Below, piece by piece: positions 50,668 through 62,179 of a stretch of DNA of 64,000 nucleotides; the first letter of the stretch is position 1; each line of letters opens with the position of its first letter. Made by a program: the position numbers and the translations under genes. The notes beneath the pieces were generated by a model. That model had not been told where the DNA came from. It did no database searches and saw only the letters and a program-made list of their open reading frames with translations. Source of the stretch: Progne subis subis (lineage: Eukaryota; Chordata; Aves; Passeriformes; Hirundinidae); assembly GCA_022316685.1 (NCBI GenBank), contig JAKJHU010000030.1, positions 11,421,360-11,485,359 on the forward strand. Reading direction: 5' to 3'.

Positions 50668-50800
50668 TACTCTTCATGATGGTGTCTCTGTGCCCCGCTT
50701 GTCATGATCCCCATTAAAACTTCCAGCAGCGGCAGGAGCGGCAGGACTGTGCGACTGCAGCCCATCGGATGCGAACCCTCTGTGCTCGTCTTCTACTTCC
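50668..50800 (-). CDS. TRPS1: Candidate alternative first exon of TRPS1 (gives MKSN-MVRKK)
   Basis: On the gene strand a donor GTAAGT begins at 50667, right after ATG AAG AGT A (ATG at 50677-50675). The exon ends in phase 1 with an A, exactly as exon 2 does. Splicing straight to exon 3 (AT ATG GTC) therefore gives M K S N M V R K K in frame. Spliced to exon 2 instead, this ATG would open an upstream ORF of about 31 codons ending before the MPYEV start. The ATG context (A at -3) is good. The 5' edge given here is arbitrary because I cannot see the transcription start. The sequence upstream is CpG-rich. Moderately sure, because donor quality, phase and CpG context agree. Confidence 0.6.
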
Positions 50801-51394
50801 ACCCCCCGCGTCTCCCTTCCCCTCCCCCCGAGCGCCCCGGTGCCGGGGAACCGGCGGCCGCGGAGATAAGGCGCGGAGCGGCGCGTAGGGGAGGGCAGAG
50901 CAAGCCGCACCAGCCCGCGGCCGCCGCCGCTCCCCTCCCCGCCTCCGCGCCGGGGGCTGCTCCCCCTGCCCGCCGCCGCCGCTGAACTTGACCCTCCCGA
51001 CTCCAGCGGGGCTACCGCCGTTTTGAAGTCGCCAATTTCCAGCCATCACACATGGCTTTGACCCTCCGGCGGGGGGAATGGGGGGTGCGGGGGGGGATGC
51101 ACCGAGAGAAGCCTGTGAAATCCGAGCAGCCCCCGTTGCCTGACATTATGCTCACCCACCCTCCGCTTTTGTTGTTGTTGTTGTTTTTTTATTTTTTGGG
51201 GGGGGTTAATTTTTGGGGGGAGGGGGTGCACCCCCGCTGCCCCCCGTCGGGCGCACGGCACGCTGCCGCGGGCGCCGCGCCCCCGCCCCGCGCGCGCCCC
51301 CCCCGCGCCCGCCGCCGCCGCCGCGCCGCCCCCGCCCGGCCCGCCGGCCGCGGCGCCCTCCCCGCCGCCCCCGCCCGCGCCCCCCCGCGCTTAC

Positions 51395-51500
51395 CTGTTG
51401 ATTAACCGGCAGCAACAGCCCCGGCAGCCTGGAAGATGGTGGAGCCGCGGCGCGAGCCATGAACCGTCTCCTGCTGCCGGCGGAGTTGGACGCGGATTAT
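51395..51500 (-). other. TRPS1: Candidate 5' UTR first exon of TRPS1 with near-perfect donor
   Basis: The gene strand reads GTTAATCAACAG|GTAAGC with the exon ending at 51395, a near-consensus donor inside the densest part of the CpG island. An ATG at 51460-51458 opens 22 codons (MARAAAPPSSRLPGLLLPVNQ...) to the donor. If joined to exon 2 the frame continues for 21 codons and stops at TAG, giving a 43-codon upstream ORF. If joined straight to exon 3 it is out of frame with TRPS1. It is therefore best read as untranslated leader. The 5' edge is arbitrary. Confidence 0.5.
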
Positions 51501-51517
51501 GTGGCGGTGGCCGGGGA

Positions 51518-51540
51518 GTGGGGGGGGGGGGGGGCGGGGG
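51518..51540. repeat. G-run in the promoter island
   Basis: Around 14 consecutive G, then CGGGGGG, in the promoter; G-quadruplex potential. Confidence 0.85.
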
Positions 51541-51726
51541 GCCGCGGCGCCGCTGCCTCCCCCCTCGGCCCCGCTCGGCGGGGAGGGGGCGACGGGCCCG
51601 CCGGCGGGCGGTGCGGTGCGGCGCGGGGGCGGGGGCGCGGCGGGCCGGGGGGCGCGGGCCGGGGCACGGCGCGGCGGCCCCGCCGGCAGCGAGGCGGCGG
51701 CCTGGGAGCGCGGGGCGGCCGGCGCG

Positions 51727-51743
51727 TTATCGGGACTGTTATC
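51727..51743 (-). promoter_or_regulatory. Paired GATAA motifs in the promoter
   Basis: Two GATAA cores on the gene strand (51731-51727 and 51743-51739) are spaced 12 bp apart, each preceded by C, so they deviate from strict WGATAR. TRPS1 binds GATA sites as a repressor, so autoregulation is possible but only inferred. Confidence 0.35.
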
Positions 51744-51770
51744 GCTTGTCAGGACCTCCGTCTCCCCGCA

Positions 51771-51778
51771 TTACGTCA
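51771..51778. promoter_or_regulatory. CRE/ATF-like site
   Basis: TTACGTCA, one base from the CRE octamer TGACGTCA, lies within the promoter island about 310 bp upstream of the ATG in the 51395 exon. Motif match only. Confidence 0.4.
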
Positions 51779-52110
51779 GTTTCAAGACACCAACACTATT
51801 AATATCAAAGGAGCCTTCGCGGAGGAAAGCGCCACCCCAGACGGAGCGCCCTTAAAGAGACAGTGCAGGCGGCCCCGCCGCGCGGCCCGCGCCGCCCCCC
51901 GCCGCTGCCTCCGCCCGCCGCCGGGCCACGGGCACGGGCGGCGCGGGCCAGGCCCGCCGAGCGGAGGGGGCGCGTCGCCCCGCGGCCGCGGGCACTTGAG
52001 CTGAGTCGGAGCAGGGATAGCCGCAGGCCACAGGCGCGCCCCCAGCGCGGCCCGCGGGAGGCGGCGGCCGTGCCCGCGGCTGTCACTGGGACCCGCGGCT
52101 GCCCTGCGGG

Positions 52111-52140
52111 ATTGGAAAAGGTGGCGGCGGGGATAAAAGG
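52111..52140 (+). promoter_or_regulatory. Inverted CCAAT plus TATA-like box facing away from TRPS1
   Basis: ATTGG at 52111-52115 is followed by ATAAAAGG at 52133-52140 in plus orientation, at the far edge of the island. This would place a start near 52165 for a divergent transcript. No supported ORF or clear exon follows. Confidence 0.3.
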
Positions 52141-55100
52141 CGCGACACACGCGCGCCGGTAGCTGCCCCCCTCGGGAGACCTCAGCCCTGCTCGGGGTCT
52201 CCCGCAGATTCAGTATCACCTCTCTGTCCCGTGACCCCGTATGTGTGCGGGTGCTGAGGCGGGTGGGCAGACAGTTCCCAGGTTGAGCGAGGAACAGTTC
52301 CGTTCCGCCGGCGCTTTGATACCGGTCACAGGTCAGTCCCGAGCTGATCCGAGAAAACCCTCACAGTTTTCCTTCCTTGTGCAGAACTTTTTCAATTCGA
52401 AATACTCCTATATCCCCCATGCTACGAACTGCCAGAAGTCTGCGCGTCAATGTAGAAACTCTCTCCAAGGAGAAGCAGTACATAAAAGGTTCCTATGAAA
52501 GGGTTTTAAAATCCCAAATATAGTAGGCGTTAAGAACTATGTAAACATTTGTTGGGTATTTGGACACAATTTTTCTGCAGTTAGGTGACTTTATATGGTG
52601 TGCTTTTCCTCTCATGCAAGTTGTTTTAAGCTGATTTCACATTCAAATAGATGCATTCTTCTTGCTTGCAACTACTAACACATTATTCGAGGAAGAAGTT
52701 GGAAAACAGTTAAATGATTACAGTTTGAGAGTTGAAGCTGCTTCCCCCCAAATACTTGAAATTGCATAACTTTTTCCTTACAATTTTACTCTCAAATACA
52801 TGGTGATGTGTAAAGTAACAAAACTTCAGAGATACGCGGGGATGCAACTGAAACCCTATTGTAAAAATTAAGGCATTCTCGGCCCTTGCTCCAAACTTAA
52901 ATATTCTTCATACATGTTTAATATTATCCACTGAAAGATTTGTAAAGTAACTGCTTGTGCAAATCACCCATGAACACTTTTCCCCCTTAAGTTCTTTTGA
53001 AGGGTTGTCTGATAAAGCACTTTATGAATAGAAAAGAAGTAATTCACGTACAAGAGGTGAACTTGTCATGTTGAAAATGGAAGGTTGCATGATTAGCACG
53101 CACAGTAGGATCCCTGACACAGGGAAGGGGGAACTCACTGATTATGTGTGGTACTCCCTCTATACCCATCCACAGAAAATGAGTTCGGAGCAACAGAGAG
53201 ATATATGGAATGCTAAGGAAAGTAATACCAAAATTTAAAGTTTGTTAGAGTCTGCCTCGATACTTTAGTACATCATGCTTGGTAGCACCACACTCATATG
53301 CAAACAACCTTTCCTGACTTCATAAATTTACTTTTTCACAAGCTGCAAATGCCATGGCTGAACCATAGTCAAAGAGACAAGCCGCTTCCATAAACTTTAG
53401 TGAATACAGAACTCCGAAAAGCAAGTATTTTTGTCACATCCATTCAAACGTGGTTTTCGCAGCAATTTTTATTTTACTGTTTTTACTGAGCATGTCAGCC
53501 CCAAGTGACTGTTCACTTGAGATATGTCTTGCATAGGAAGAGTTAAAATAGGTAGGTATTTTTTCTGATGATTTGGCTGAGCATCTTACCAGCAAGGCTT
53601 GAGTGGAAAATATTTAAACAAGAGTTATTTCCCTTCAATTCTCTGCTCTAGTGAGACTTATTAATATCTTTTTATTTTAAACCAGGAAATGATGTCCCCC
53701 CACACCTTAAATCCCAGCCAGTTCTTATGTGTGGCTGTAGCTTTCCCAGATTTTATTCACATTATGACAAACTGTGAAGAATGGTAACAGCAAAAACACA
53801 GATTTCAGCATGTGTAAAGCTTGATAACAAACCCACCTTTTTTCACCTGTAGAGCAGTATTACAGAGGTGTGTTTTTAAAGGACATGAGTATCTCTGTGC
53901 CAGCACTTTTAAAGTGAAACCACAAAGCCTTTCATAGGCAAGGATGAGAAGGACACAACATGTCTTCATAGTTTCAAGTGGACAACCCTGATGAAATAAT
54001 CTATCTCTCAGAAAGTGTTTGTTACCGTATCTTTCTTAGAAATGCTTTCATGATACATTCAGCAATTCAAGTTAAAGCAGATCAAGAAAATGTCAATATG
54101 AATCTGTTTATATTCACCACAAAGAACTGTAGAGAACTTAACAAAGGCAAAAAATATTTTTATAGATGTTTTTCAGGCAAATTATTTATTTATGAAATAA
54201 TTTACAAAGAAAATTTTTACCTCATGGCTTAGATACATTGCATATGCTTATGATTGACACAATATGTTCAGGCTCAAAGCCCCCCCCGCCCCCCTCGCCC
54301 CTTTTTTTTTTTAATTCTAGCAGGACTATTTCAAAAAAGCCAACTAATTCATGAAGTCATATAATAATTGTTTGACAGTTGTTTCCAATATAGGAAAATA
54401 AGTTATGTATATTGTTTTCATTCAAATATTTGTTGATTTGTTGTTAGAATGCTTTGACATTGACATGGCAAAAATTGCATTAGGAGAAATATTGTAGATT
54501 TATTTTCATTTATTATCTTCTGCTGTCAAACTTTTTGAAAACCACTTAAAGGAAGTTTTATTTCACTTTGTTCAAAATTCATAGTCTGCATGAAAGTAGG
54601 TTGTTTTTGAAAAGACAAGTTCAGCTTTCTCTAGTGGATAAGAGCTGAGGAAATGAAGGAAAAGCAGCAAAGTGAGAATAGGCAGAAAAAGTGCTGCTTT
54701 CACTGAGAGGCATGAACAAAGTAACTTCTAAATAATCCTACAGGAGTTTTTTTTTACAGTCAGGCACATTCTCCATTGAGGGAGAATACAGAGGCCAGTC
54801 ACAGTTGCTTCTTGAAGGAAAACAGTACAACAGTCATTGTTTATCAAGATGACATAACATGCCATTTTTGCCTTTATTGTTTAATGCAGTTTCTCTTGTA
54901 GTTTACTCAGCGTAGATACAAAGAGGGATTAACAGTAAAGCATAAGCATACTTGTTTTACAATTTCAGCCTTTTAGTGCATAACTTACTGAAAGTACTAG
55001 GGCCTATAATCACAATGATTTTACCTGATGGAACATGCATTTCAGAAATATAATCCAACTGTTTACCCTAACACGTCATAAATTGCAATTCTCTACAAAA

Positions 55101-55876
55101 ACCTCAGAGATTGACATTCGTTGTTCTTAAATGCCTGCTGCTTTAGCACACATCATCAAGAAAGTATTTCTGTATTATTCTCCCTCTGGTTGGTAGCATA
55201 TTACTTGAGTTCTAAAGACAGTTCTCTTATACTGTCTTCAAAAATGAACATTTTGAGAAGCACTTAGTTATGAGTCTGAGGCACTCCAATGTGAGATTCT
55301 TGGGATCACAAACACAGCAACTTGCAGAATTTCTGCAGACGCACTTATTTTATTTGCAGAACTTTTGTCACATGAAATCGTCGGGAAAATTTTGTTCCCT
55401 GTCTTACACCCTGCACAGAGTCAAGTTTCTAAACTTCAAGTTGTGCGCCAAAGGCTAAAAACTACCACTGATTTTCAAAGAAATGGGACTGAGGACCCTA
55501 ACGATGTGATTGAAACATCTTTGAAAAGAGATTATGCGTTGTGATAGACAGGGCAGTGCTGAGAACAGCCAATGAAACAGCATGCAACTGAAGAGCTAAT
55601 ACCATGGCATCATCCCAGATTCAACAGATGTTTTCTAGGGGGATTGGATATCTGGTAATGGGAAATGGAACCTTTCTTTTCTATGTCACTGGTTTTAACA
55701 TAGGCCAGTAGCAATGAAAAGTCAATAATAAATGATGCTTCTTTGGTAGCTTTCTCCACTGTGTCATAGAAAAATGGCCTCCTGACTGCAGTGCACCATG
55801 GCTGGCTGTACTTCCCCACACCTCAGTGGTGCTGCTGCCAAAAGGGCCTTGCACAGAAGTGCCTGGAAGCCTTTTT

Positions 55877-55898
55877 CCCTGGGAGCAGTCTCCCAGGG
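55877..55898. repeat. Perfect 9-bp inverted repeat (GC-rich hairpin)
   Basis: CCCTGGGAG, 4-base loop CAGT, CTCCCAGGG. Confidence 0.95.
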
Positions 55899-56375
55899 AG
55901 TGATGAGGAGCACCGACTGGGCAGACTGCTCCTGCTGATGGTGCATCTGCAGATAGTTAAATAACTCTGACAGCCACAAAAGATAATTTATCACTTTACA
56001 CTATCACAAAATCTACTAGAAAATTAAAAATGCTATAGCACCAGACTCCCCAAAATCATTTACATGCAGGAATCCACATAATTGTATAGATTTTGATCTT
56101 AAAAATGCTATGTACAAGGCATTCATCCAAAGCTCTGAAAAGCCTCGCATGCACATGCACATACATATGAAGTAATATGTAATGAGTGTCTCCCAACAAA
56201 TATCAATAAAAGAAGTGGCAGCATTTCTTCCCCACGTTTCAACTGCAAGATCAGCAAATCAAAACAACCTGAACCCCCTGTCTTGTCATCTCCCCTTGCC
56301 AGACAGAGCCACTACCTTTCCCTCCCTCAAATCCATATTCATCTGGATTAGTTAAAAGTGTGCTAAAGTCAAGTG

Positions 56376-56398
56376 GGGCGGGGGGGGGGGGGGGGGGA
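56376..56398. repeat. Poly(G) run
   Basis: GGGGC then about 18 G. A long G homopolymer like that at 31691. Confidence 0.93.
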
Positions 56399-56410
56399 AG
56401 CCATAAGTGA

Positions 56411-56469
56411 GTTTAGTAGTTTTTACTACTAAAAGTAGTAAGTATTTTAAAAGTAGCAAGTATTTTTCA
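56411..56469. repeat. Tandem 18-bp duplication next to a small palindrome
   Basis: TAGTAGTTTTTACTACTA (7-bp arms) is followed by AAAAGTAGTAAGTATTTT and a near copy AAAAGTAGCAAGTATTTT differing by one base. Confidence 0.85.
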
Positions 56470-57238
56470 ATCTTATTCCTAAGGTTTGTTGCTATATTAT
56501 AGCGGCATTCTGAACATAGTAATGTTAAAACTCTCTACAGCATCTTCTAATATAAAGCAGCAATTCTGTGCAATTGAAGTGTTTGGCTCAAAAGCAATTT
56601 TATTTCACTTGATTTCTTGTAAATACTTTTTTCTTTTCCATTTGTGACTTCCAACTGTGTTCAAATCTTTATTATAATGTGACAGACTATAAACAACATC
56701 TTTTATTACAAAAAAAAAATTCACATTGATACTGATGCAAGGTCTCAGATTTAGTTTAGGGAAAGAAAATATCTTGGAAATACGTATATTTCACTTTGTA
56801 AAAAAGAGCACTTTCCATTCCATTATGAACCTCAAATGCATAGCCACAATATATGGCCCAGGAGGTGCAGTAATAACACTTGGGAATCTCAGACACACAG
56901 TGCATTGGCAAAATTTCCAAGATGCTGTCACTATTTTCCAATTACAAATGGAGGGAAATTCACTTAAGGTTAACATGGCAATGTAGCAAGTGGTCTTCAG
57001 TGGTCTCTCTCAGTTTCCTATGAAATGTCTAAGCACACACAAGAATACACAAATAGCTACATTCAACCAGACTAATTTATCTAATTTTCAGAGTGCTCAG
57101 TCCTTTATGTAAGGAAGGGCTTGACCTCAATCTGGCCTTACCCGCTGTATCATGAGCCAGTCCATCTTGCAAAGATCTGTGATGAACCACTGCATTCTAG
57201 GAGATTTTTATAGTAAAAGGGAAGAAAGATCAGCATGT

Positions 57239-57380
57239 TCACAGAATCACAGAGTCACAGAATATCTGAGGCTGGATGGGACCTCTGGAGGTCATCAGGT
57301 CTGATCCCCCTGATCAAGAAGGGCCAGCTACAGCCAGTTGCTCAGGATCCAACTCCTCCTTTTGGAGACTTCATGATTCT
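57239..57380 (-). mobile_element. CR1 LINE 3' end, reverse orientation
   Basis: CACAGAATCACAGAGTCACA is the reversed ATTCTATGA-type 3' tail. GCTGGATGGGACCTCTGGAG, GTCATCAGGTCTGATCCCCC, TGATCAAGAAGGGCCAGCTA and CAGTTGCTCAGGATCC follow CR1 order. Similarity fades beyond about 57380. Confidence 0.9.
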
Positions 57381-58286
57381 CCCATTGTCTACATGACTGC
57401 TAAAACTTGTTCCTGGTCTGAGACAACTCAAAGGGGCTTTCTAATCCAAGTGAGAAGTGCACCCTGACCTGCTTTCTGTCTGACCTTTGCATAAGAATGA
57501 ATATACATCCACAACTCTTTTAATGGTTAGTCTTTGGAAACAGGTAACCTAACAAGAATGCCACCTTGATTAACACTAAGGCTTGTTGACACCAAGATTA
57601 ATATATACCACATCCTCTAGTTGTGAAATGGTAGTGCTAGTGCCTTTATTGAAAAACATGAAACAACAGCAGGCATCCTTTAAACTTATTCAGGTGCTTC
57701 ATTTTCTTCAGTGGTTATCAGTCTTGAAAAAGGTTTCCTGAGGAAAAAGTCATTCCTTTAGGGAAGAGCACAACTTACACAAGCAGGAGCAGCCTTAGCT
57801 CACTTGGTTCAGCTCTCTCACAGAGAAACCTCATTTCTGTTCATAACTCTTCAAGAGCTGGATCATGTTCCTGTATACAAGATTTTACTAAACGCAGCAT
57901 GAATCAGGCAAAAATAATGCTGATGGATGAGCATTCATTTACACTTGGGATCTTGATGTGGTGAAGTGCAGATCATGACCCAGAAAACATGTGTGTCCTT
58001 GTCTACTTCAATGCCTGGACAAACTGATCCCACAGAGGGCAAAAAAGTAGTCTTTACAACTTCAATATTTTTTCCTCCTTCCTGATTCCACTGCTTTTAG
58101 TTCCTTTCATTGATCACATAAAACGTTTACCTTATGACATACTAAAATATGTATGTGCTAAGACTTCTTATTTCACAATGGCCAGAGATACCCTTAGTAA
58201 GCTGGTGAAAAACCTGGATAGTTTGTGTAATTTTCCTGCATGTGTGTGTGTGGTGGTTTTTTTTTCCCAATCAGTGTATGCATCAA

Positions 58287-58323
58287 TGGAAAAAACAAAC
58301 AAACAAACAAACAAACAAAAAAA
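58287..58323. repeat. (AAAC)n microsatellite
   Basis: Six to seven AAAC units followed by an A-rich tail. Confidence 0.92.
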
Positions 58324-61300
58324 ACCACACCAAAAAACACCAACCTAAGCCAAAACAAAAAAAATCTCAAACCAAGTAACTCATCTCTGACCAATCCCTT
58401 CTCTTTTAGTGCTTTAGCATTGCCAAACACGCTGATATTGCTGTCATTAACATACTCATTAAAATAAGGATCATTAGCTATTTTTAAATAAAGGAAATAA
58501 AGCTATGCACTACATTAGGACTAATATATGAAAGTCACTCATACAGTAACTTGTAAATAGAACATTTGTGATTAATAGCTTTATATTTGTGGAAAAAGGC
58601 ATCCTTTTAAAAGACTGATGCATACGAGTGTAGGCAGAAATGAATCTACACTATTTAAGAATTAGAGCAGTAAAAAAAATAAAGAGAATTTGAAAGTTAT
58701 ATCTAAGAAAAAGCTATGTGACCTCTCTGAACCCTTAGTCACAGAAGCCAGAATGGCACATAGGAAGCATCCCTGGAGGTAATCATACTGGTCTGTTGGC
58801 CCTATTTTTCCTTGCCAGGAGTTAGAGACAGCCCAACTAGCAATCCAGAGACACAGCGAGCAAGCTGCACACTGTGATGTGAATTCAGATGAGTACATTT
58901 ATTGCTCTGAAAATTTAACTCTTTTTTTCAGGAATGCAGGTGATGTAACACACGGAGTGAATCCAGACCAGCAGTGGGGTGAGCATTCTCAAGAACAGAC
59001 AAAGAAGAATGTTACACTTTGAAAAGTCTAGAAAAAAACACTGTTTTGGGTATTTTGCAAATCTCTGTTTGATTTGACTTTCACATGATTTGCTAAGGGT
59101 GTTAATCAAAAGAAGGGACACAAATAGGAAAATAGAAATACTGGCTTAAAACAAGCTACGAGGTACAGCTTTTATGGAGATGTGTGTACCTAGGCTGCTA
59201 ATTATGACAAGCAGCCCAGTGAGGCTGTCAGGAAGAGAGAAGTAAACAAAAGGAGTATCAGAAAAAGGAGCACCTCTCCCATAGCAAACTTCATGTATCA
59301 TTGAGATTCTTGAAGAGAATAAGAACCCATATAAGGACAAAGTCCTTTTTTCCTTCCCTTCATAGTGCCATTCTTGTAGATATGCAAGTGTTAGAAGAAA
59401 AAAAGGCTACTTGGGAAGGGCTCATGCATAGCAAATTTGTTTTCCCCCTTCCCCATCAACTGTAATTACAACCATTCAGACAAAGCTGGTTTTCCCAGTA
59501 GGACTGGCTGAAAATGCACTTCATTTACATGGCCTAATTGGGCTTTTTTGGCCAAGGTTGTTCTGTACACTGACACTAGGACTAGGTACTTAACATTGAA
59601 AAGTTCATTCTTGTGGTTTGAAGTTATGGGTTTCATTACTTTGAAGTTAGAAAATCCAGAATGAAGGTGTCTCCTTTAACACTGGTGCTTCAGTGTTTTG
59701 TACATGCTTAATATCCATAATTATATTGGCCTCAAACAGCAAAGAGTCTGCAAATTAAACAGACAGTAATTTTATTTCCTTCTTTCTTTATGAAAAAAAA
59801 TAATTGAGGTGTATATGCTATTGCATGAAATATTGGTTGCATGGTCTTGTAGCCTTCAGTAATCAGTACACTAATCGGCTGATTTGTGAAGATATAATAC
59901 AGAAACAGTTTAGGAAAAAAAATCAGCTTCTTCTATATTCTGCTATTTACATTAAGTAAGATTTGGTTATATTTATTCTTTATTATTTTGTTTGTAACTA
60001 TCTTGTCTCACTCAGCAAGACACACAGTTCATGAATATGTATCTTACAGCCTTTTCTAAGCCAAGTGCAGAAGGTTTAGTGTCAGGGCCTTCCATATTGT
60101 ACATGTCCTCTACAATCAAGAAAGGCTTTGCATAATCATCAGTGCAAACTCAAGCCATGTCTAGAAAGAAAATTAACATAAATATTTCACCAGGCCTTGG
60201 TGTAGACAAGATTCCAGCAGCTTAACCTGTTTTTCCGCATATTTAATTGCCACAGTAATTAGAACACAAGGGTTCAAATCCACAAATACATTTGGGTGCC
60301 TAATTCTCATTAATTTCAATTGAGAGGTAGCACTTACACCTCTTTATGGAGGTAGAAGACAGAGAAACCTCAAGAATCTTATCTGTTCTAAAATGCCCAG
60401 ACAAATACTGCTATCAGCTTCTTCAGAACAGCAGGAGTTTAATTTCTGATGAAGGTACATCTTAAGCACAGAAAACTACATGATAACAATGGAGGCTGTA
60501 CTTGTCTCTCACCTTCTTTCTACCCACCCAGCCATTTTGAACCACAGGAAGTTCCCAGACTATGGGGATGATGCTTTAAGAAACTCAAAAAATCAAGATT
60601 TTCTCTGGTGACAGCTGGAAAATGAAGCTGCCAGTTTATGCTCTTTTATCATCTGATAAAACCTCCTGAAGCTAGTGGGTCAAACATGATTCTATACCCC
60701 TACTTAATCCCCAGACATAAAGAGAAACTGATCACAGGTCCAGATGTGAACCCTGAAGAATGAAGTTTCTGGACCTGCATGTAACTGTCCAAGTCTGGGA
60801 TGGTGCACAAAGGCTGGACCCGCTGTGCTCTACTGTCCTGTTCCTCCCAAGTCACACATCCTATCCCTTTGCTCATGCTGTGCCAAAATTCCTGCAACTG
60901 CATTGTAAGCCACAAAAGGGAACAGACCCAGTAGAAAATTACCTTGACTCTTTAATTAATTTCCAGTTGATAAATACAGTATCTGGGACAAGGAAAAGGG
61001 TGGGATTTCCTTCTTTTTAGGGACTTTTTCAGGAAACAGCAACTAACCTTTGGAAGCATGTCTCCAGAACCACCTGTGCGGGCAGTAGAGCGAGTGATGA
61101 CTTACCATCAGCTGCCATTGGAACGAATTCCTCTCTTTTCATCCCTAACTACTGAAGAAGCCCAGCCTCTTAGTTTAAGCGAGAGGGTTTGTTATTTGTG
61201 ATATGAATACACACCCAGAGTTACATGATTAATCACAATCCCCTCACCTCTCTAAACTTCAGTCTGAGCTTTGCCTACATATGTCATGTGACCATAATGA

Positions 61301-61632
61301 TACTTGCTAAATAAATGTTAGAAACAGGGGAAGTGCATCTCCAAAAAATAGAACTTAAAGCCAGAAGAAACCATTACAAGCTTAGTTTTGTCCTTCTGCG
61401 TAATTCTGGCCACAGAGCACTCAGTACTGGCTGTCCCAGCCTATAACTGCTGTGTGAAGATAGTATATCTTTCTGAAGATGTCTGTCTTGATTTAAACAT
61501 TCCAATGTTGAAGGATTCACTGCACTCCTAGGTAAGTTGTGCTACTGTTTAAATACCATCACTCTTGAAAATGTCCCTGACCTGATTTAGTATAAAAACT
61601 CCAGTTGAACTTCAGCTTCCATTTCTACTTCA

Positions 61633-61687
61633 TTTCAGTTTAGTTTAGTTCAGTCCAGTTTAGTTTAGTTCAGTTCAGTTTAGTTTA
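61633..61687. repeat. Pentanucleotide (AGTTT/AGTTC)n tract
   Basis: About eleven AGTTY-type units (cagtttagtttagttcagtc and onwards), with T/C variants between units. Confidence 0.9.
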
Positions 61688-62027
61688 TGGACCTATATTA
61701 TTCAAATGAGACCCTCTCCTCCATGTATGGACTTACAGACTATCATTTCCTTCTCTCCCTTAAAGCAAGCAAATGAATGCCTTATCCTGGATAATTTCAG
61801 TACAGTATTTTCTATTTCTTTCATCTATCATTTAAATACTATTCGAAGTACAGATACTACACCTTGTCAAAGGTTAGACTTATTCTGTTCACTTTCAAAT
61901 TTAAATGTTTTTTCTTACTTCATGTCCACTCTTAGTGCAAATACTTACTTCATTTGCATTTGAGATTCATGTATAACTAGTATAAACATAAAATATCTGT
62001 CCAAGCAAGACCCCAGAGACGCACTCT

Positions 62028-62075
62028 TTTTAAAAATATTTATTTATTTATGTATTTATTTATTTATTTATTTAG
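62028..62075. repeat. (TTTA)n microsatellite
   Basis: About ten TTTA units with one G interruption. Confidence 0.92.
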
Positions 62076-62146
62076 GCTTATTTGTCAATACATGATATTT
62101 CAAAATAATTTTTCACTCTTTGTAGAAAACTGTTTTCAGCTTAAGA

Positions 62147-62179
62147 TTTTTTTTTCTTTTTTTTCTTTTTTTTTTCTTT
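62147..62179. repeat. T-rich tract
   Basis: T runs broken by single C. Confidence 0.85.

Larger units (their letters stand above)
50690..52330. promoter_or_regulatory. TRPS1: CpG-island promoter of TRPS1
   Basis: This is an extremely GC-rich, CpG-dense stretch of about 1.6 kb in an otherwise AT-rich window, with many CCGCC and GGGCGG-type Sp/KLF sites and GCC repeats. It contains the two candidate first-exon donors at 50668 and 51395 on the minus strand. An island of this size at the 5' end of a developmental regulator is expected. The long ORFs on both strands here come from lack of AT-rich stop codons and are not credible genes. Confidence 0.8.
52331..57238. other. 5' flank of TRPS1, AT-rich, no gene recognised
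   Basis: Only short chance ORFs and small homopolymers (for example C-rich then T-run at 54281-54312). A GC-richer patch at 55780-55930 contains a perfect hairpin. Such flanks of developmental regulators often hold conserved enhancers, but none can be shown from one sequence. Confidence 0.6.

Noticed and set aside
50227..50677. Minus-strand ORFs with poly-Phe blocks (144 and 91 codons)
   Set aside because: Produced by T-runs on the minus strand between CpG blocks.
51206..52219. Long ORFs (up to 181 codons) on both strands of the CpG island, including MNRLLLPAELDADY at 51459
   Set aside because: Open in many frames at once with Gly/Arg/Pro/Ala composition, as expected of GC-rich DNA lacking stop codons. 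No domain is seen.
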